Shown piece after piece: positions 35,963-47,731 of a stretch of 64,000 nucleotides of DNA. Each line of letters opens with the position of its first letter. Within the stretch, counting starts at the first letter, position 1. Below the pieces are notes generated by a model. The model saw nothing but the letters and a program-made list of their open reading frames with translations, was not told where the DNA came from and searched no databases. The DNA lies in assembly GCA_013396635.1 (NCBI GenBank), contig WBMW01001708.1:363448-427447 (forward strand), given 5' to 3'. A program made the position numbers and the translations under genes. Source of the stretch: Penelope pileata (Eukaryota; Chordata; Aves; Galliformes; Cracidae).

Positions 35963-38900
35963 CATAAAGGAATAATGTATTAGGCCTTGATTCTGAATGT
36001 CCCCAGTTTTGAAGGCTGTTTTTGCTTTTTCAGGTGTGCAAAGCTGATCAGCTCTTCCCAAGATTTTACCATCAAGAGAAGCACAGGGGCTGTAGGAGCC
36101 TGCACGCTGGTGCTGCTACACTGCTTGACCTAGAAGCGGTAGCCACAAAACAGGAGAAAGATCATGAAGCCATCATGGATATGATCTGAGTTGTCAGCTC
36201 AACAAGCAAAGGCAGCCCAAACAGCCAACTAACCGCTGGAATGCCACCAATAGAGCAGGAAAACATGCATCATTGCCACAACGTAGAAGAAAAACAAAGT
36301 ACAAAAACTCATGGACAGAAACTTATCTATTGATAAACTGGCAGATATTAAAGGAAATAGGTGGGATAATTATTTATCATCCCTAATCCAGTGCTGCCAT
36401 TATGGATGACTAAAAAGGGTCAGGCTCAAATCCAATGTAGCATCAACTATTGCAATGCTTAGAGACCCAATGCTGGGCTGTAGAGCACTTGGCTGAGCCT
36501 AGAGGGTTCCTTTTTACATGGCTTAAGCTGGGCACCAGAATAGACAGCTCATCACTGTGGACCAGGAGGTCAGGTTTTTACCTGACAATTTTACCTCGAG
36601 AAGGGTAAGTTTGACTTCTGGCAGATGCAAGTAAGCCGAAGGAATTACATCCAGCTACAAGAACACAGATTTGTGTTGGTGTCAATGCTCAAGAATTTAT
36701 GGCTCTACAGCTTCTGTGATGAGACTCTGTAAGCACACACTGTTAGAGGAGAGAGATTGGCTTGTAAGATAATAGAAAGGCAGGCATACTTCTGAGGAGA
36801 ATTTTCATTATTTGTCAGAGATTATGGAAAGCAGAAAGCAGAATTCTGTGATAAAAGATAGGACGGGAATAAGTATTTAATTCCAGCTCTGAAAAAATAC
36901 TTTTAATGAAATCGTAATTTTCTATCAATTTACCAACTGGCGAATGAAAAATAGAAAAAAAAGTTCCAAAAATCACATGCAGCATGTTAGAAGGAACAGT
37001 TAGTGAAACGCTGAAGGTGATGTCAGGGTAGTTAGGAGAGCTCTCGTCGTTTAGAGCCACAGATTTAGAGGAAAAGGCAGCTTCCCAAGTGTTGTAGCTT
37101 CAGAGCAGCAGACATGAAAGATAATTGAGTGAGTCTCAGTCTGATGAAAGTCAGCATCGGAGGAATTATTGCTCTCAATCCCTAAGATTAAGGAAGATTG
37201 GCGAGTAAGGGAAACCTAAGTCTTGCAGTTATTCTGAGCCCTTTCAGATAAATTAGCCTCTGGATAGCAGCGTGACCAGCGAGGCTGGCAAATGAATTAC
37301 ACCACGTCCAGAGGGCAGAAGGCAGGGATGAGGTGGCATTGCAATGGGCCACCTGCACCGCTGCCACTGTCACCAAACCACCCAGAGGGGAGTGGGAGCT
37401 TTCAGCCATTTCTTGCCCCTGCTGCTGTAGCAAGACTTTCCAACCCTTTTTAGTGGGGCTGAAAAATCTGAAAGAACCCTCTGGGCTTTACAAGTGAAAA
37501 CATCACATCCTTTTCTACCCAATGAAGCTAATTACTGTAGCTGGAAATGAGTGAAGAGCCCATGTTTTTTACCCTGTCTCTTCCAAAAAAAGGCTGTAGT
37601 GGAGTTTTGAATGACCCAGAGCAGTCAGGGTGTTTGGATGCAGGGGCATTGCTCAGCAGTAGCTGTTTGCTGAAATGCCTGCTCTGGCTGCAGGTTTCTC
37701 TGAGTGTTCCCAGGAACGTATCAACTGGGCACAACTGCTGAGACCAGATAGCACAAGGTAGCAGGAAGGAAGCATGCAGTAGGGATGGATGGTTTGTCAG
37801 ACTGAGTTGGTGTTTTCAGGCTGGCAACGGCGTGCAGTATAATCATATTCATACAGAAAAACATATGAGGATGAGGTAGTGGAATTAAAATTATTAAATA
37901 AACACAAAATAAATAAAATAAAAGTTATGTTTTGTTAGTATTCTAAAAAATTTTCAGTGAGCTCAGCAGTTGGAAGCCAGAGTGGGGAAAGGAATGGGTG
38001 AGCTCCTTGGGTGGGCTCAAGCAGCCCACAGCCCTCACTCCCAGCACTGAAGCCAAAGAGAAGGGTTTGGCTGGAGAAAGGAAATCCAGACCATCCATGC
38101 AGACCTGCAGCTCACAGGAAGAATATACCAGCTTGTAGTGATGCCTGGCATTTGCAGGATTGAGGGAGGCTGCTTGTTTATGTTGAAATTCAGTATGTCA
38201 CCGTGGGAACAGCATCACAACAAAAGCAGGAGCCCAGAAGCAGGCTGGGCAGTGGTGGGTGTTTGCTGCTGGGACTGTCACATTCACACCCACACACCAG
38301 CCCATGAGGCAAAGCCCGAGGGGATGAAGCAGCCCATAAGCACCAGACAAAGCAACAGGTCTATACATGAAGCAGAAACATCCAAACAGCTCATGTGAGC
38401 ATCTGGCATGGAAAGTAAGCTGCAGGAGGCTTAGGATTTCTCAGAAAAAAGTGTTTTCTATGTTGCAAGTGAGAGGAAATAGGGCAAGTAGCGGTGAACA
38501 TGTTGCTGTGCATGACACCAAGGCCTTGAAAAACCCTTAATCCTGCCAGATGTAGCCTGCTATGATCAGAGACTGATGCGGAGATAGGGAGCCTGAGGTC
38601 TGGGGAAATAACAGAAGCAGAGAGAAAGAACTACAGAAAAGGGTAAATTAAACACTGGAGAGAAAAAATGTCAGAAAAACAATCAACCAACCAATCAACT
38701 AAGAAAAAAAACACTAACATCAACAAAAAGTACTAAACAAGAAAAACGCTTGAGCATGGTATAAGGGGGGAGAAGGACAAGCACAGCCAGACTTAGAGAA
38801 ATATATTGGCTCACTTAGGGCAGGATCTGCCTAAGTGGAGTCAAACAGCTTTGCAGGAGAACGATTGGTACCCCCAGATCTGCGCTCCCTGGGCAGGTGT

Positions 38901-40047
38901 GGTTCATTCCTTGGCAAAGCATGGGAATAAACAATCAGCAAATTGTAGGGCCATGCATACTACTTAGCTGCTGGAAAACCAGACTGCAGAGGCTATAATG
39001 CAAAAGAAAAGCACAGTCAATCCCCAGCAGAAGCCTACTCAGGTGTCCAGACAGACTCAATCCCAAATTTAGGCACAAAAGTAGAACGTTGCGATGACTC
39101 ATTTAATACTACGACCTGTTGCTATTTCAAGATACACTGTAGTGCACCGATTTGATATTTATCACATGTACTCATAATAACTAGATGAAAATCCCCTCCT
39201 CAAAGCACAAACCAAGCCTGTTTTTATACTGAGCTGTTTCCCAGAGAGAAAATGCAGAAGCAGTTCCTGTCTCCTGGTGTTAAAATAGGCTGCCTTTGGG
39301 ATAACAGAGAGAGAAGAGAGCACGTGTGGTGAATGGCAATGAAATCCCATCTCCATACCCACAGCTTCACCCCAACTCAGTGAGCACCGGTTCTTGGGGC
39401 TGGCCCTATTGACCTTGGCACTCATCACAGCCCTCTGCCACCACCCTGCCTTTGGTCTGCCATCCACCTGCCCTCCACCAGTAACTCCTTCTTCTTCAGC
39501 CTTGCTACTCCACAGTGCAGAAATCAGCAACAGCCTGTTGTACTTTGTGATGCTGATGGAGGGAGCAACAGGGGACAGAACAGCTTGCCTTTAACAACAT
39601 TGCTACAGCCTGTAATTCCAGGAGACAACTGAAATCCCATTTTTATCTTCCTAGTATTATGGATCATTATCTTTTTACTGTTTCCAGCATTTTTTTTTTA
39701 ACATGATTGTCAAAAGAGAAACTCGAAATAGGTGATTTACAGTAATTTAGCTAAACGCTGTATAACACACTGCACTGGTACATTAAGTAAGTGCAACATG
39801 AGAGAATGTGCTTTATTATGCAAGAAGTGGTTTTAATTGCTCATCACTTCAATGCAGTTGTACTTGGTGCACCAATATAGTGCCTTTGCAGTATTGCCAG
39901 CAAAATAAAACACAATTATAGCTCAGAAAAATTCCCAAATCAAGGTGCATCTCCAGCAGGCTTGTAAATTACTTGTCAAAAGCTCAAAGAAGGCTGAGCC
40001 TTGGGAAAACTTAAAACTATAAAAATCCATAACACCAATCTGCTTCG

Positions 40048-40061
40048 CTCTCTCTCTCTCT
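40048..40061. repeat. (CT)n microsatellite
   Basis: Seven CT units followed by a short T run. Confidence 0.85.
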
Positions 40062-41726
40062 TTTTTGTCTAATCCCCAAACTTTTAAGACCCTAACTCAA
40101 AAAAAGCTTATTCAGTCTCATTGAGAGAAGGCCTAGGAACCAAACCCTACACTCAGTCTGTGCATATCTTTGAAATTCCAGTTCTAAATTTTAAACCAGC
40201 TACAATTCAGCAGTTGCTCTCATTTGTGAGACTGAACTCCACTTCAAAGAGCCCCAATCTGGGAACTCTGTAGGCACAGATCACAGCTCAGTGGCATAGA
40301 CATGAAAAGCTGAAGTCCATGTGAGAAACTGAGAATGGGTTTCAACTTCAAATAGCTCCTCTTCCCAGCCTCCATCTGCTTTCATAGTGCACGTGCAGAA
40401 AAAGGAGAGAGAAACTGCAATCAGGAAAAAAAAAAGAATGAGAAATCCTCTAGAGTAAATGCATTTTGACTCCATTCAGGGCAAAATATCTCTTCTATAA
40501 AATGGGTGCAAAATCCAAACAGAAATAGCAAAATCATGCAGCTAGTTGCTGTTTGCCCTCAGTGTGGGAACTTGGCAGCACCCTGAGCTTGCTTTGTCCC
40601 ATTCTGGGATAGAGAAATCTTCCCCAGAAATTCTCTGCCATCTTGTGTTTCAATTCAGTTGTGCTCACACCGTGCACTCCTCAAACCCTAGAAGTTACAA
40701 CAGGAAAAACAAGAATGACCCCAGGTTACCAAGTCTGGACAGCTGGAGATACCAGATTACACCCATCACTTTGATTTCCTGTCAGAAAGTTGTCATTTTC
40801 AGCACAGACCAAAAGCAATTTAACCCCCAAAAACTAATTTCCAAGGAAATAGTCTCAGAACATCTTCATCCACACTCGATATATTTTTCATAATCTCACC
40901 ACTCATCTAAACATCAAAACAAAGTGCAGATAAGGGGTTGCACACAGCAGCTCATCCCAGATTGTGTGGCGGCCAGCATGAGCACTAACTTTATCTGGAG
41001 TATAAAACCCCAACAGAAATTGTCACCACAGCTGCCAGCTGATGTGACAGCCACCGTCCCCACCTTGCTGGCTGGGTGCAGGCACCCTTGCTCCATGCCC
41101 CACCTAAAGCCGCAGCATCACTTGGTGATCCCTCTCTGCCAGCAGCACTGGCTTTTATCTGCCTCATTTAGGTCGCCTTCACACAAGGGAGTGTATAACC
41201 CTGTGTGTTACACGTAAATGGAATAAGCCATTTGACACAGAGAAAAAAAGGAATACATGAATAAATTTGCATTAAAATGTGACCTCACAGTTTGCTTTCT
41301 TAATTCCTCCACACATTTCCCTGGCTTCTTCTCTTTGCCCCCAACCCAATTACACTTGCTACTGGCTGTGACAGAAAGAACATATAGTGGTTATTCTTTG
41401 AATTCCTGTTACTATTATTGTGGGCAGAATACTGAAATTTCAGTACTAACTGAATGAGATATTTGTCTATTAACAAGCAAGTTTACTATGCATACAGCTC
41501 TGGATAAATTTTTAATTTTCTTTGTGTGAAATATTGCTGGATCCCATTTACACCACCTTATTTTGGACGTGTCTATGACAGTACTATGACTGTGCTGCAG
41601 TCCAAGAGCAAAAGGAGTGTGGCAGAGCTATAGACATCACACTGACTCCAGCCCTTTGAAAACCAAGAGAAGACATTAATTCTTCCCATTTTTGTGGCCA
41701 GTGCGCAGTTACTGGCTGTGGGCTGG

Positions 41727-41741
41727 TCACTAGAGGGCACT
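41727..41741 (+). promoter_or_regulatory. Candidate CTCF core motif
   Basis: TCACTAGAGGGCACT fits the CTCF core on the plus strand with only the least constrained first base differing. It lies in the large intron between exons A and B. Confidence 0.52.
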
Positions 41742-43713
41742 GTATTACAGAGCCGATGGAAAATGCCTACAATAGATGTAAAGAGCTGTTAAAGAACGTT
41801 TGGATGTGATGTTGGCAGAGTATCTAGCGAGGAGCAGCACCTGAAGCAGAACAGACACCCAAGTCAAGGGAACAGCTACCAGGAGGAGCAGTTTGCAATT
41901 AAATATCCAAATGAATTGGTTTAAAATTAATTGCCAATGAGGAAATTAAGTTAGTATCAGCTGTGTATATAGCTTTCCCTGGACATCTCCAATCTGTTTG
42001 CCTGCAGTAACTGGTCGTGCTCCCACAGGCAGCCCCACAGTGAATCACAGAACTGATTCATTGTATTTCTTGCTCCACATTATTCCTGTTCTTATTCCCG
42101 TTCTCACCAAGCAATCAGTGCGGTGCATTGTTCCTACCCTGTGCAATATCAGTCCTGAATCAGCAGTTGTTTGTTGCTAGGAGGACAAACAAACTGATGC
42201 AGATGCTGAAGCAGAAGAGATGAGCATCTGGTTTAAATGCAATGCATTAAATATAATAATATAAATATAATTATGCCAAAAGAACAACTGGTTCTTTCTT
42301 GAATCCTATACAAAGTAGTCCAAAAGTATCTTCTCAATGGGTTAACAACTTTCAACAGATGATTTTAAAACCAAACAATATATCCTTTGCTTTTATTCAA
42401 TGAAAAGACCTTGACCTCTTCATATTTTCCTTTATTTTCTATATCCTTATATAATATTCTTACACATTTTCTTTCTCACTCAGGGCAATCTTTCCCTTTA
42501 TCACACATTTACATGCTTCTCTTGTAGTCTTTATCCTCCTCTGGACCACGTCTATTCCCGCAATCTATCATTTTTGGATGGAGCAATCAAGAAGCATTGT
42601 GTTGATTAAGGTGATAGTGTCCCTCAAACTAGTAAAAACAGGCTATTTTCAGTATTGTTCTCTCCTAAATATAGTCCAATATTGCTTTCCTCAAAAAATG
42701 ATTGCAACAGAAAATTGATTATATGTTCTCAGCTTTCTGCTCTGGAAAGAAGAAAAACAAATGTAAAACATTTACATTTACAGACAGTAAACCCTCTCCT
42801 GTTTTTCATACTCAGATCTATTTTGGATTGATTATTTAGCCACATTGGCCATTCTTTGTCTATGAAGAAGAAAGCTGGAATACTACAATTATTGGTATAT
42901 AATTGTACTTGTAAAAATATCTCCCTATTTAAGACATTAAAAGAAGAAAAAGAAATAAAGAATAAAGGTGTGACTGGTCTCCCCTGCTCCCGACCCCTGG
43001 CAGTATGGCTAGCATAACCAACATCATGGCAAATATCCATACTGTCTAAGAGGGATGTTAATACACACCCCATCCCCTTCTCTCTCCCTCTCTGTGGCCC
43101 CAGGGTGTGGAGACACTCACTGCCACGGTGCTTAAGCCTATCACCAATGCACAGGTGCTGGGTTGCCAGGAGATGGCTCATCCAGAACTGGGAGTTGTGA
43201 CAGCACAGGGAGCACTTTGTATAAAATCAAGCAGCTACAAACCCTCAGTGGGACTTAGACTGGAACTGGTGCTGGACAGCAAAACTTCTGATCCTTCAGT
43301 GGCCAGGGATGCCTCCACCTCTGTCTTCTTCCTCTGAGGACTGAGTGACTCACGTTCTTTTATGTAAAGCCTGAGTCTTGGTTACAATTGTATTGCACGC
43401 AGTTTGGTAAGAATTTGACTCAATCTGCAAAGGGTCCACCCAGGTGACTGAAAAGCCTGTGTAACTGAGAATTCTAGAAATCCTGTGCAACTATAAGCTA
43501 CACTAAGTGCAAGAAATTGTAGATAATGAGCTATGCTGATTCTTATTTTCTTTTTTATGTAATAACAAAATTGTAATTATAACTGCAATCTTGTGGTCCA
43601 TCCTCATTTGGCCAAAGATCCCTGGAAGAACTGTCCTCTGCAGTGTCGGGTCACAAAAGGTTAAAGGTTAATTTGTTTTAAGGCCAAATCATATGTATGC
43701 TACCCAGTTCGCT

Positions 43714-43720
43714 CCCAGCT
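43714..43720. repeat. Target-site duplication, left copy
   Basis: CCCAGCT directly before the LTR; it is matched by CCCAGCT at 44638-44644. The true duplication may be the inner five bases, CAGCT, if the LTR ends with a mutated ACCACA. Confidence 0.65.
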
Positions 43721-44639
43721 CGTATTGGATTTATGTGGTGAGATTTTGGTAGTGGTGGGGCCACAGGGGCAGCAGCTGTCCCATGTCAGATCAGAGCCAG
43801 TTTCAGGTGCCCCAAAAGGGACACACTGCTGGGCAGAGCTGAGCCATAAGAAATGCTGGTTGGGCCTCTGGGAGAGCAGATTGAAGAAAGAGACTGCAGC
43901 CCAGGAGAGGCCCACAGAGGAGCAGGCTGTCCCCCTGCAGCCCACAGGCACCACATGGAGCAAATCTCCACGTGCAGCCATGGAGGAGCCCAAGGGACAG
44001 CAGTGGATGTGGCCTGGAGGAGGCCATAGCCCATGAAGAGCCCCCACAGAAGCAGGCCCCAGGTTGGGGCTGCAGCCATGGAGAGGAGCCCGCAGTGGAG
44101 CAGGAAGCCTGGGGGAGCTGCTGCCCATAGGGACCCATGCAGGAGCAGCTCCTGAAGGACGGGCACTGTGGTACAGACCAGTCTTGGAGCAGTCCACTCC
44201 TGAAGGATGGACCCCGTAGTATGTAGCTGGCTGGGAGCAGTGCACGAAGAGCTGCATCCTGTGGGAAGCCCAGGTGGGATCACACAGGGAAGGATGGTAT
44301 CCCATGGGAGAGACTCCATGTGGAGCAGGGGCAGATCGCAACCATGAAGATGCAGCAGAGATGAGGTGTTATAGTGTTATGGACCGACCACAGCCCCCAT
44401 TCCTCAGCTCTGCACAAGGGAAAAAGGCAAAAAAGGGTGGGTGCAGGGAAGGCGATTTTATTTTGGTTTTGGTTCTCACTGCTCTAGTCTGTTACGTAAT
44501 AGGTAATAAATTACAGTAACCTGCCTGTCCTTATCTAAGTCTGTAATCTTTTTTCATCGGATTTTCTCCCCCTGGCCTTCTGAGGAGGGTGAGAGCTGTG
44601 TGATGGAGTTGAGCTGCCCACTGGTGTGAAACCACCACC
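43721..44639 (+). mobile_element. Solo LTR of an avian endogenous retrovirus, plus strand
   Basis: A GC-richer block of about 919 bp in AT-rich intron. The start (ttggatttatgtggtgagat then tttggtagtggtggggccac) and the end (gtcctta, ttttctccccctggccttct, gaggagggtgagagc, gaaaccaccacc) fit a widespread bird LTR type. An AATAAA-type signal (ggtaataaattac) lies near 44501-44513. The heptamer CCCAGCT flanks both sides (43714-43720 and 44638-44644), consistent with a 5-7 bp target-site duplication. The leading TG appears mutated to CG. The interior has GAGCAG-led modules repeated at about 44143, 44187 and 44235. No internal retroviral genes are present. The open frames in it on both strands are shadows. 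Confidence 0.85.
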
Positions 44640-44644
44640 CAGCT
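44638..44644. repeat. Target-site duplication, right copy
   Basis: CCCAGCT directly after the LTR body, identical to 43714-43720. It overlaps the last LTR bases by one or two positions depending on where the terminus is placed. Confidence 0.65.
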
Positions 44645-46639
44645 AAATGCATCAAGGCAAAAGTTAATAGTAAACTCTCACAAATGCTGCTCCTGAAATT
44701 AAAGCCTGGAAGAAGGAAAATACTGAAGACTTGGAACAAATATACATACACATATATTCCTAGTAATATTAACACACACAAAAAAAAGGATTTTAGAATG
44801 TAAGAACATTTTTTTTTTTTATGTCACAGCTCATATTCCACAGGGAAGGAGAAAAAGAAAATAAAAGAAACTTCCAAACTATTAAGAATCATGGCTAATG
44901 CATGTCTTCCAAGTAATATATCTTGCAAAATGAGTCAGTCCATCAGCCAGAGCAATAACGAACAGCAGTTGGAGCAGCTCATGTACACAAAGCCCATCAC
45001 AGTAGGATGGGCCAGCCCAGAGCCAGTGGTCCCCTTCCCTACTGCCAGCCAGGGAGCCACCAGCACCAGCAGGTTTTGGGAGTGGGTTCCTTTCACTAAG
45101 AAATAGGAGAATATGACTGATGAGCTGAGAGTAAGAATTTACCACAGTAGTAATAAATTTAACTACAGGGAATATTTCTAGACACTTCGTCCAGGCTGAA
45201 TTTGTCCAAGTCCTGCTGTCTTGGACAAGCCCAAGTCTCTTCTCATTGCACAAGAAAGTGCCACAGGCTTCAGATATTTCTACAGCAAATGTATGATGAG
45301 GCCAATGCTTCCAAGCAACACCTGGACTGACTGGCTCTGCATAAATGACCACACTGAACAAAGCGTCAGTAAACCTAAAGTCTCTGAGAACAGAATTAAT
45401 GCATGTAACACCCCTGCTATGTACAGTTGGTTTTTAACAAAGTCCAATGCATGTCAAAATAAATATCATTTAGGCAGTAGATTCAAAATTTTGCACTTCG
45501 TGGACAAATTGCTTTTGAGCTGAAATCATTTTTTTCTTCCTTAGCATGAGTTTTTGAATTTTCCCAATGCCATATTACTAGACCTTGTATACTTTTACTA
45601 TCCACTCCACTGTAATCTGCCTTCTCTGGAAGGTGAGTGAGCTTTGAAGCTGACTATCTGGATTTTTTGAGTTATTGCATACATTAAGCACTGACAAATC
45701 ATGTATAAGACTTCAAAAGAGCCTGATGTTTTTAAAATGTCTTTTCCGATAAAATTAAACATTGGATTCTTTTTCTTTAGCTTCCAAATATGGTTAGACT
45801 TTGAGGGAGTGATATTTAGATATAATTTTAATAGTCCCTTTCAGAACAAAAAAAGATTTATTTCATTCTCTGTTTGAGCTACAGTATTCTTGTAAGTCAC
45901 CTGTCCCCAGAAGCTGTGACTTGAGGTGAAGCAGCATCACGAAAGCTTGGCACCAGGCACCATACTCAGCTGGCAGGGAAAGCTCCCTGCCCAGCTGTAC
46001 ACAAATCTGGTAATACATTCAGTTCTTTCTCTCCATCAATCAAATGTTTATTCTAGGGATTTGTTTCCTACTCTCTTTTTCCTTGCATTTTATTTTTCTT
46101 CTTTCATTTCTTCACCTTTGTTGCCATACTTTGAGCTCTTCTCCTGCTAAATGTGAGACTAGAAGTGTCTTTTAAGAGGTGCCATGCTCCTATAATTTCA
46201 CAGCATGCACGACAACTTCTGTCTAAGCATCACTTACAGGATCACCTTATTTTCTGACAGAGATTATTCCTTATTACTGGCCCTGAGAAGAGATGTCAGC
46301 AAAGTAACCAGTTTAAAACTCTGGGACGTGTTTAGACCAGTGTTGTGAAAGCCACGGTAGGTAAATTTATTCCACAATTTTATGGCATTATAATCACTCA
46401 GTGTGACATAATTTGGCACAAGGTCACATAGATTTTATGTCTATGACAATGAAAAAGCTTCCACCTTTTCTTTACACTCAAACAAAATGTATTACGCGCA
46501 TGCACTTGCCTTGAAGAGTCATGAAAATGAAACCATTTGAGAAGCGAGCTCTTGATACTTTTGTGTAATTCTCTTGTGTAGCAATGATCCTATTGTCTCA
46601 AAAATGACACATTAGAGATAGAAAGCATTCAAGAAATGG

Positions 46640-46993
46640 CAAGAATGATCCAAGGTACTGATCTAAGGGCTATCAAGCAAAGCACATGGGAGCAAAATCC
46701 TAAGTAAGCAAAAGGAGGCAGTTCTTCATTCAGCAGGTCCTAGGCACGTGAAACTCTTTGATGAAAGGTATGGGGGATGCAGGAGGCATTGGAGGACACT
46801 TGGCAAGTGATTTGGAAGATAAATACATTTGGGCTTATTAAATAAACAAACGACAACAGGATCTGGTATTCCCCTGAGCCAAAAAGAGCATGGATCTTGC
46901 TGCACTCTTTCATCCTCGTCCATGTACATATTGCCACTGACAGAAACAGGATTTGGGGCTGGGCAAACCCTTGGTCTCTTCCGTTCTTAATTG
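46640..46993 (+). mobile_element. Ancient CR1-like LINE 3' end
   Basis: The upstream part resembles the TTCACACAGC / GTGGAACTC block of old CR1s (ttcattcagcaggtcctagg then cacgtgaaactctttgatga). The terminus attgccactgacagaaacag followed by gggctgggcaaacccttggt and ctcttccgttctta matches the conserved GCCACTG...GACAGGAT...GGGCTAGATGGACC...TTGGTCTG...GTTCTTATG tail. Highly diverged; the left edge is uncertain. Confidence 0.72.
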
Positions 46994-47715
46994 AATTTCA
47001 CTGATGTGAGATTTGTATATCTACATTTTAAAGTATAATTATATTCCCTTGATCAACGATAATTATTTCACTCTGAATTTCTTTTAATGAATTATATATA
47101 CAAGCCTGGTACTGTTTCTTGTAAGAATAACAAAAAAAAAAAGTACTGCTTCTTATATGGTCAACAGCTTAACACAGTCTGGAGATTCAAACTCACCACA
47201 GACTTTCTTTCTTAGATAAGTAAATCTTTGCCTGTTAAAATTTCTATTACAAATATATGATATACATTTAATCACCAGAAATACAGTTTTTCCCATCTCT
47301 GATTTATTAAATTACTGTTTCAGAGTATATATATTTCATGTTCATTAAAAGGGGGCAAGAGGAAGAATGCATACTACTCTAATTATTCTTTGTAAGTACT
47401 CCATGTTCAGCGAATGCCCAAGAACAGTGAAGCATGCTCAGGGAAAGATCCTGACTACAATGTGAAGAATGAAAAATTGCCTTGTTTAAAAAAAAAAAAA
47501 ACAAAAAAACAGCAAGTTGTCTCAAACAGAATATAGGGGTTTAAATACAAACTCTGCGTATGGATTCCAGATCTCTGGAAACCACTATTGAAGGTATGAG
47601 GATACGAGGATCAACTGCTCAACAAGAAGGCCCAAGTACATTGAAGGGCTTTCCTTTCTTACCAGCCCTCTTTCTTGTGTGCTTACCCTGCAACTGTGCA
47701 ATTATTTCTGTCCTC

Positions 47716-47731
47716 TTTTTTTTTTTTTTTT
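47716..47731. repeat. Poly-T tract with C-rich end
   Basis: About 16 Ts followed by ccccctag. On the plus strand this looks like a strong polypyrimidine tract with an AG (47738-47739). Confidence 0.8.

Noticed and set aside
42729..43181. 150-codon minus-strand open frame
   Set aside because: The composition changes along its length with no domain; treated as chance.
43700..44341. 213-codon minus-strand open frame and overlapping frames
   Set aside because: It is antisense to the GC-rich solo LTR at 43721-44639, where stop codons are rare by composition. It shows no protein family.
44882..45361. 159-codon minus-strand open frame
   Set aside because: No recognisable domain or splice context; unlike any DPP6 segment.
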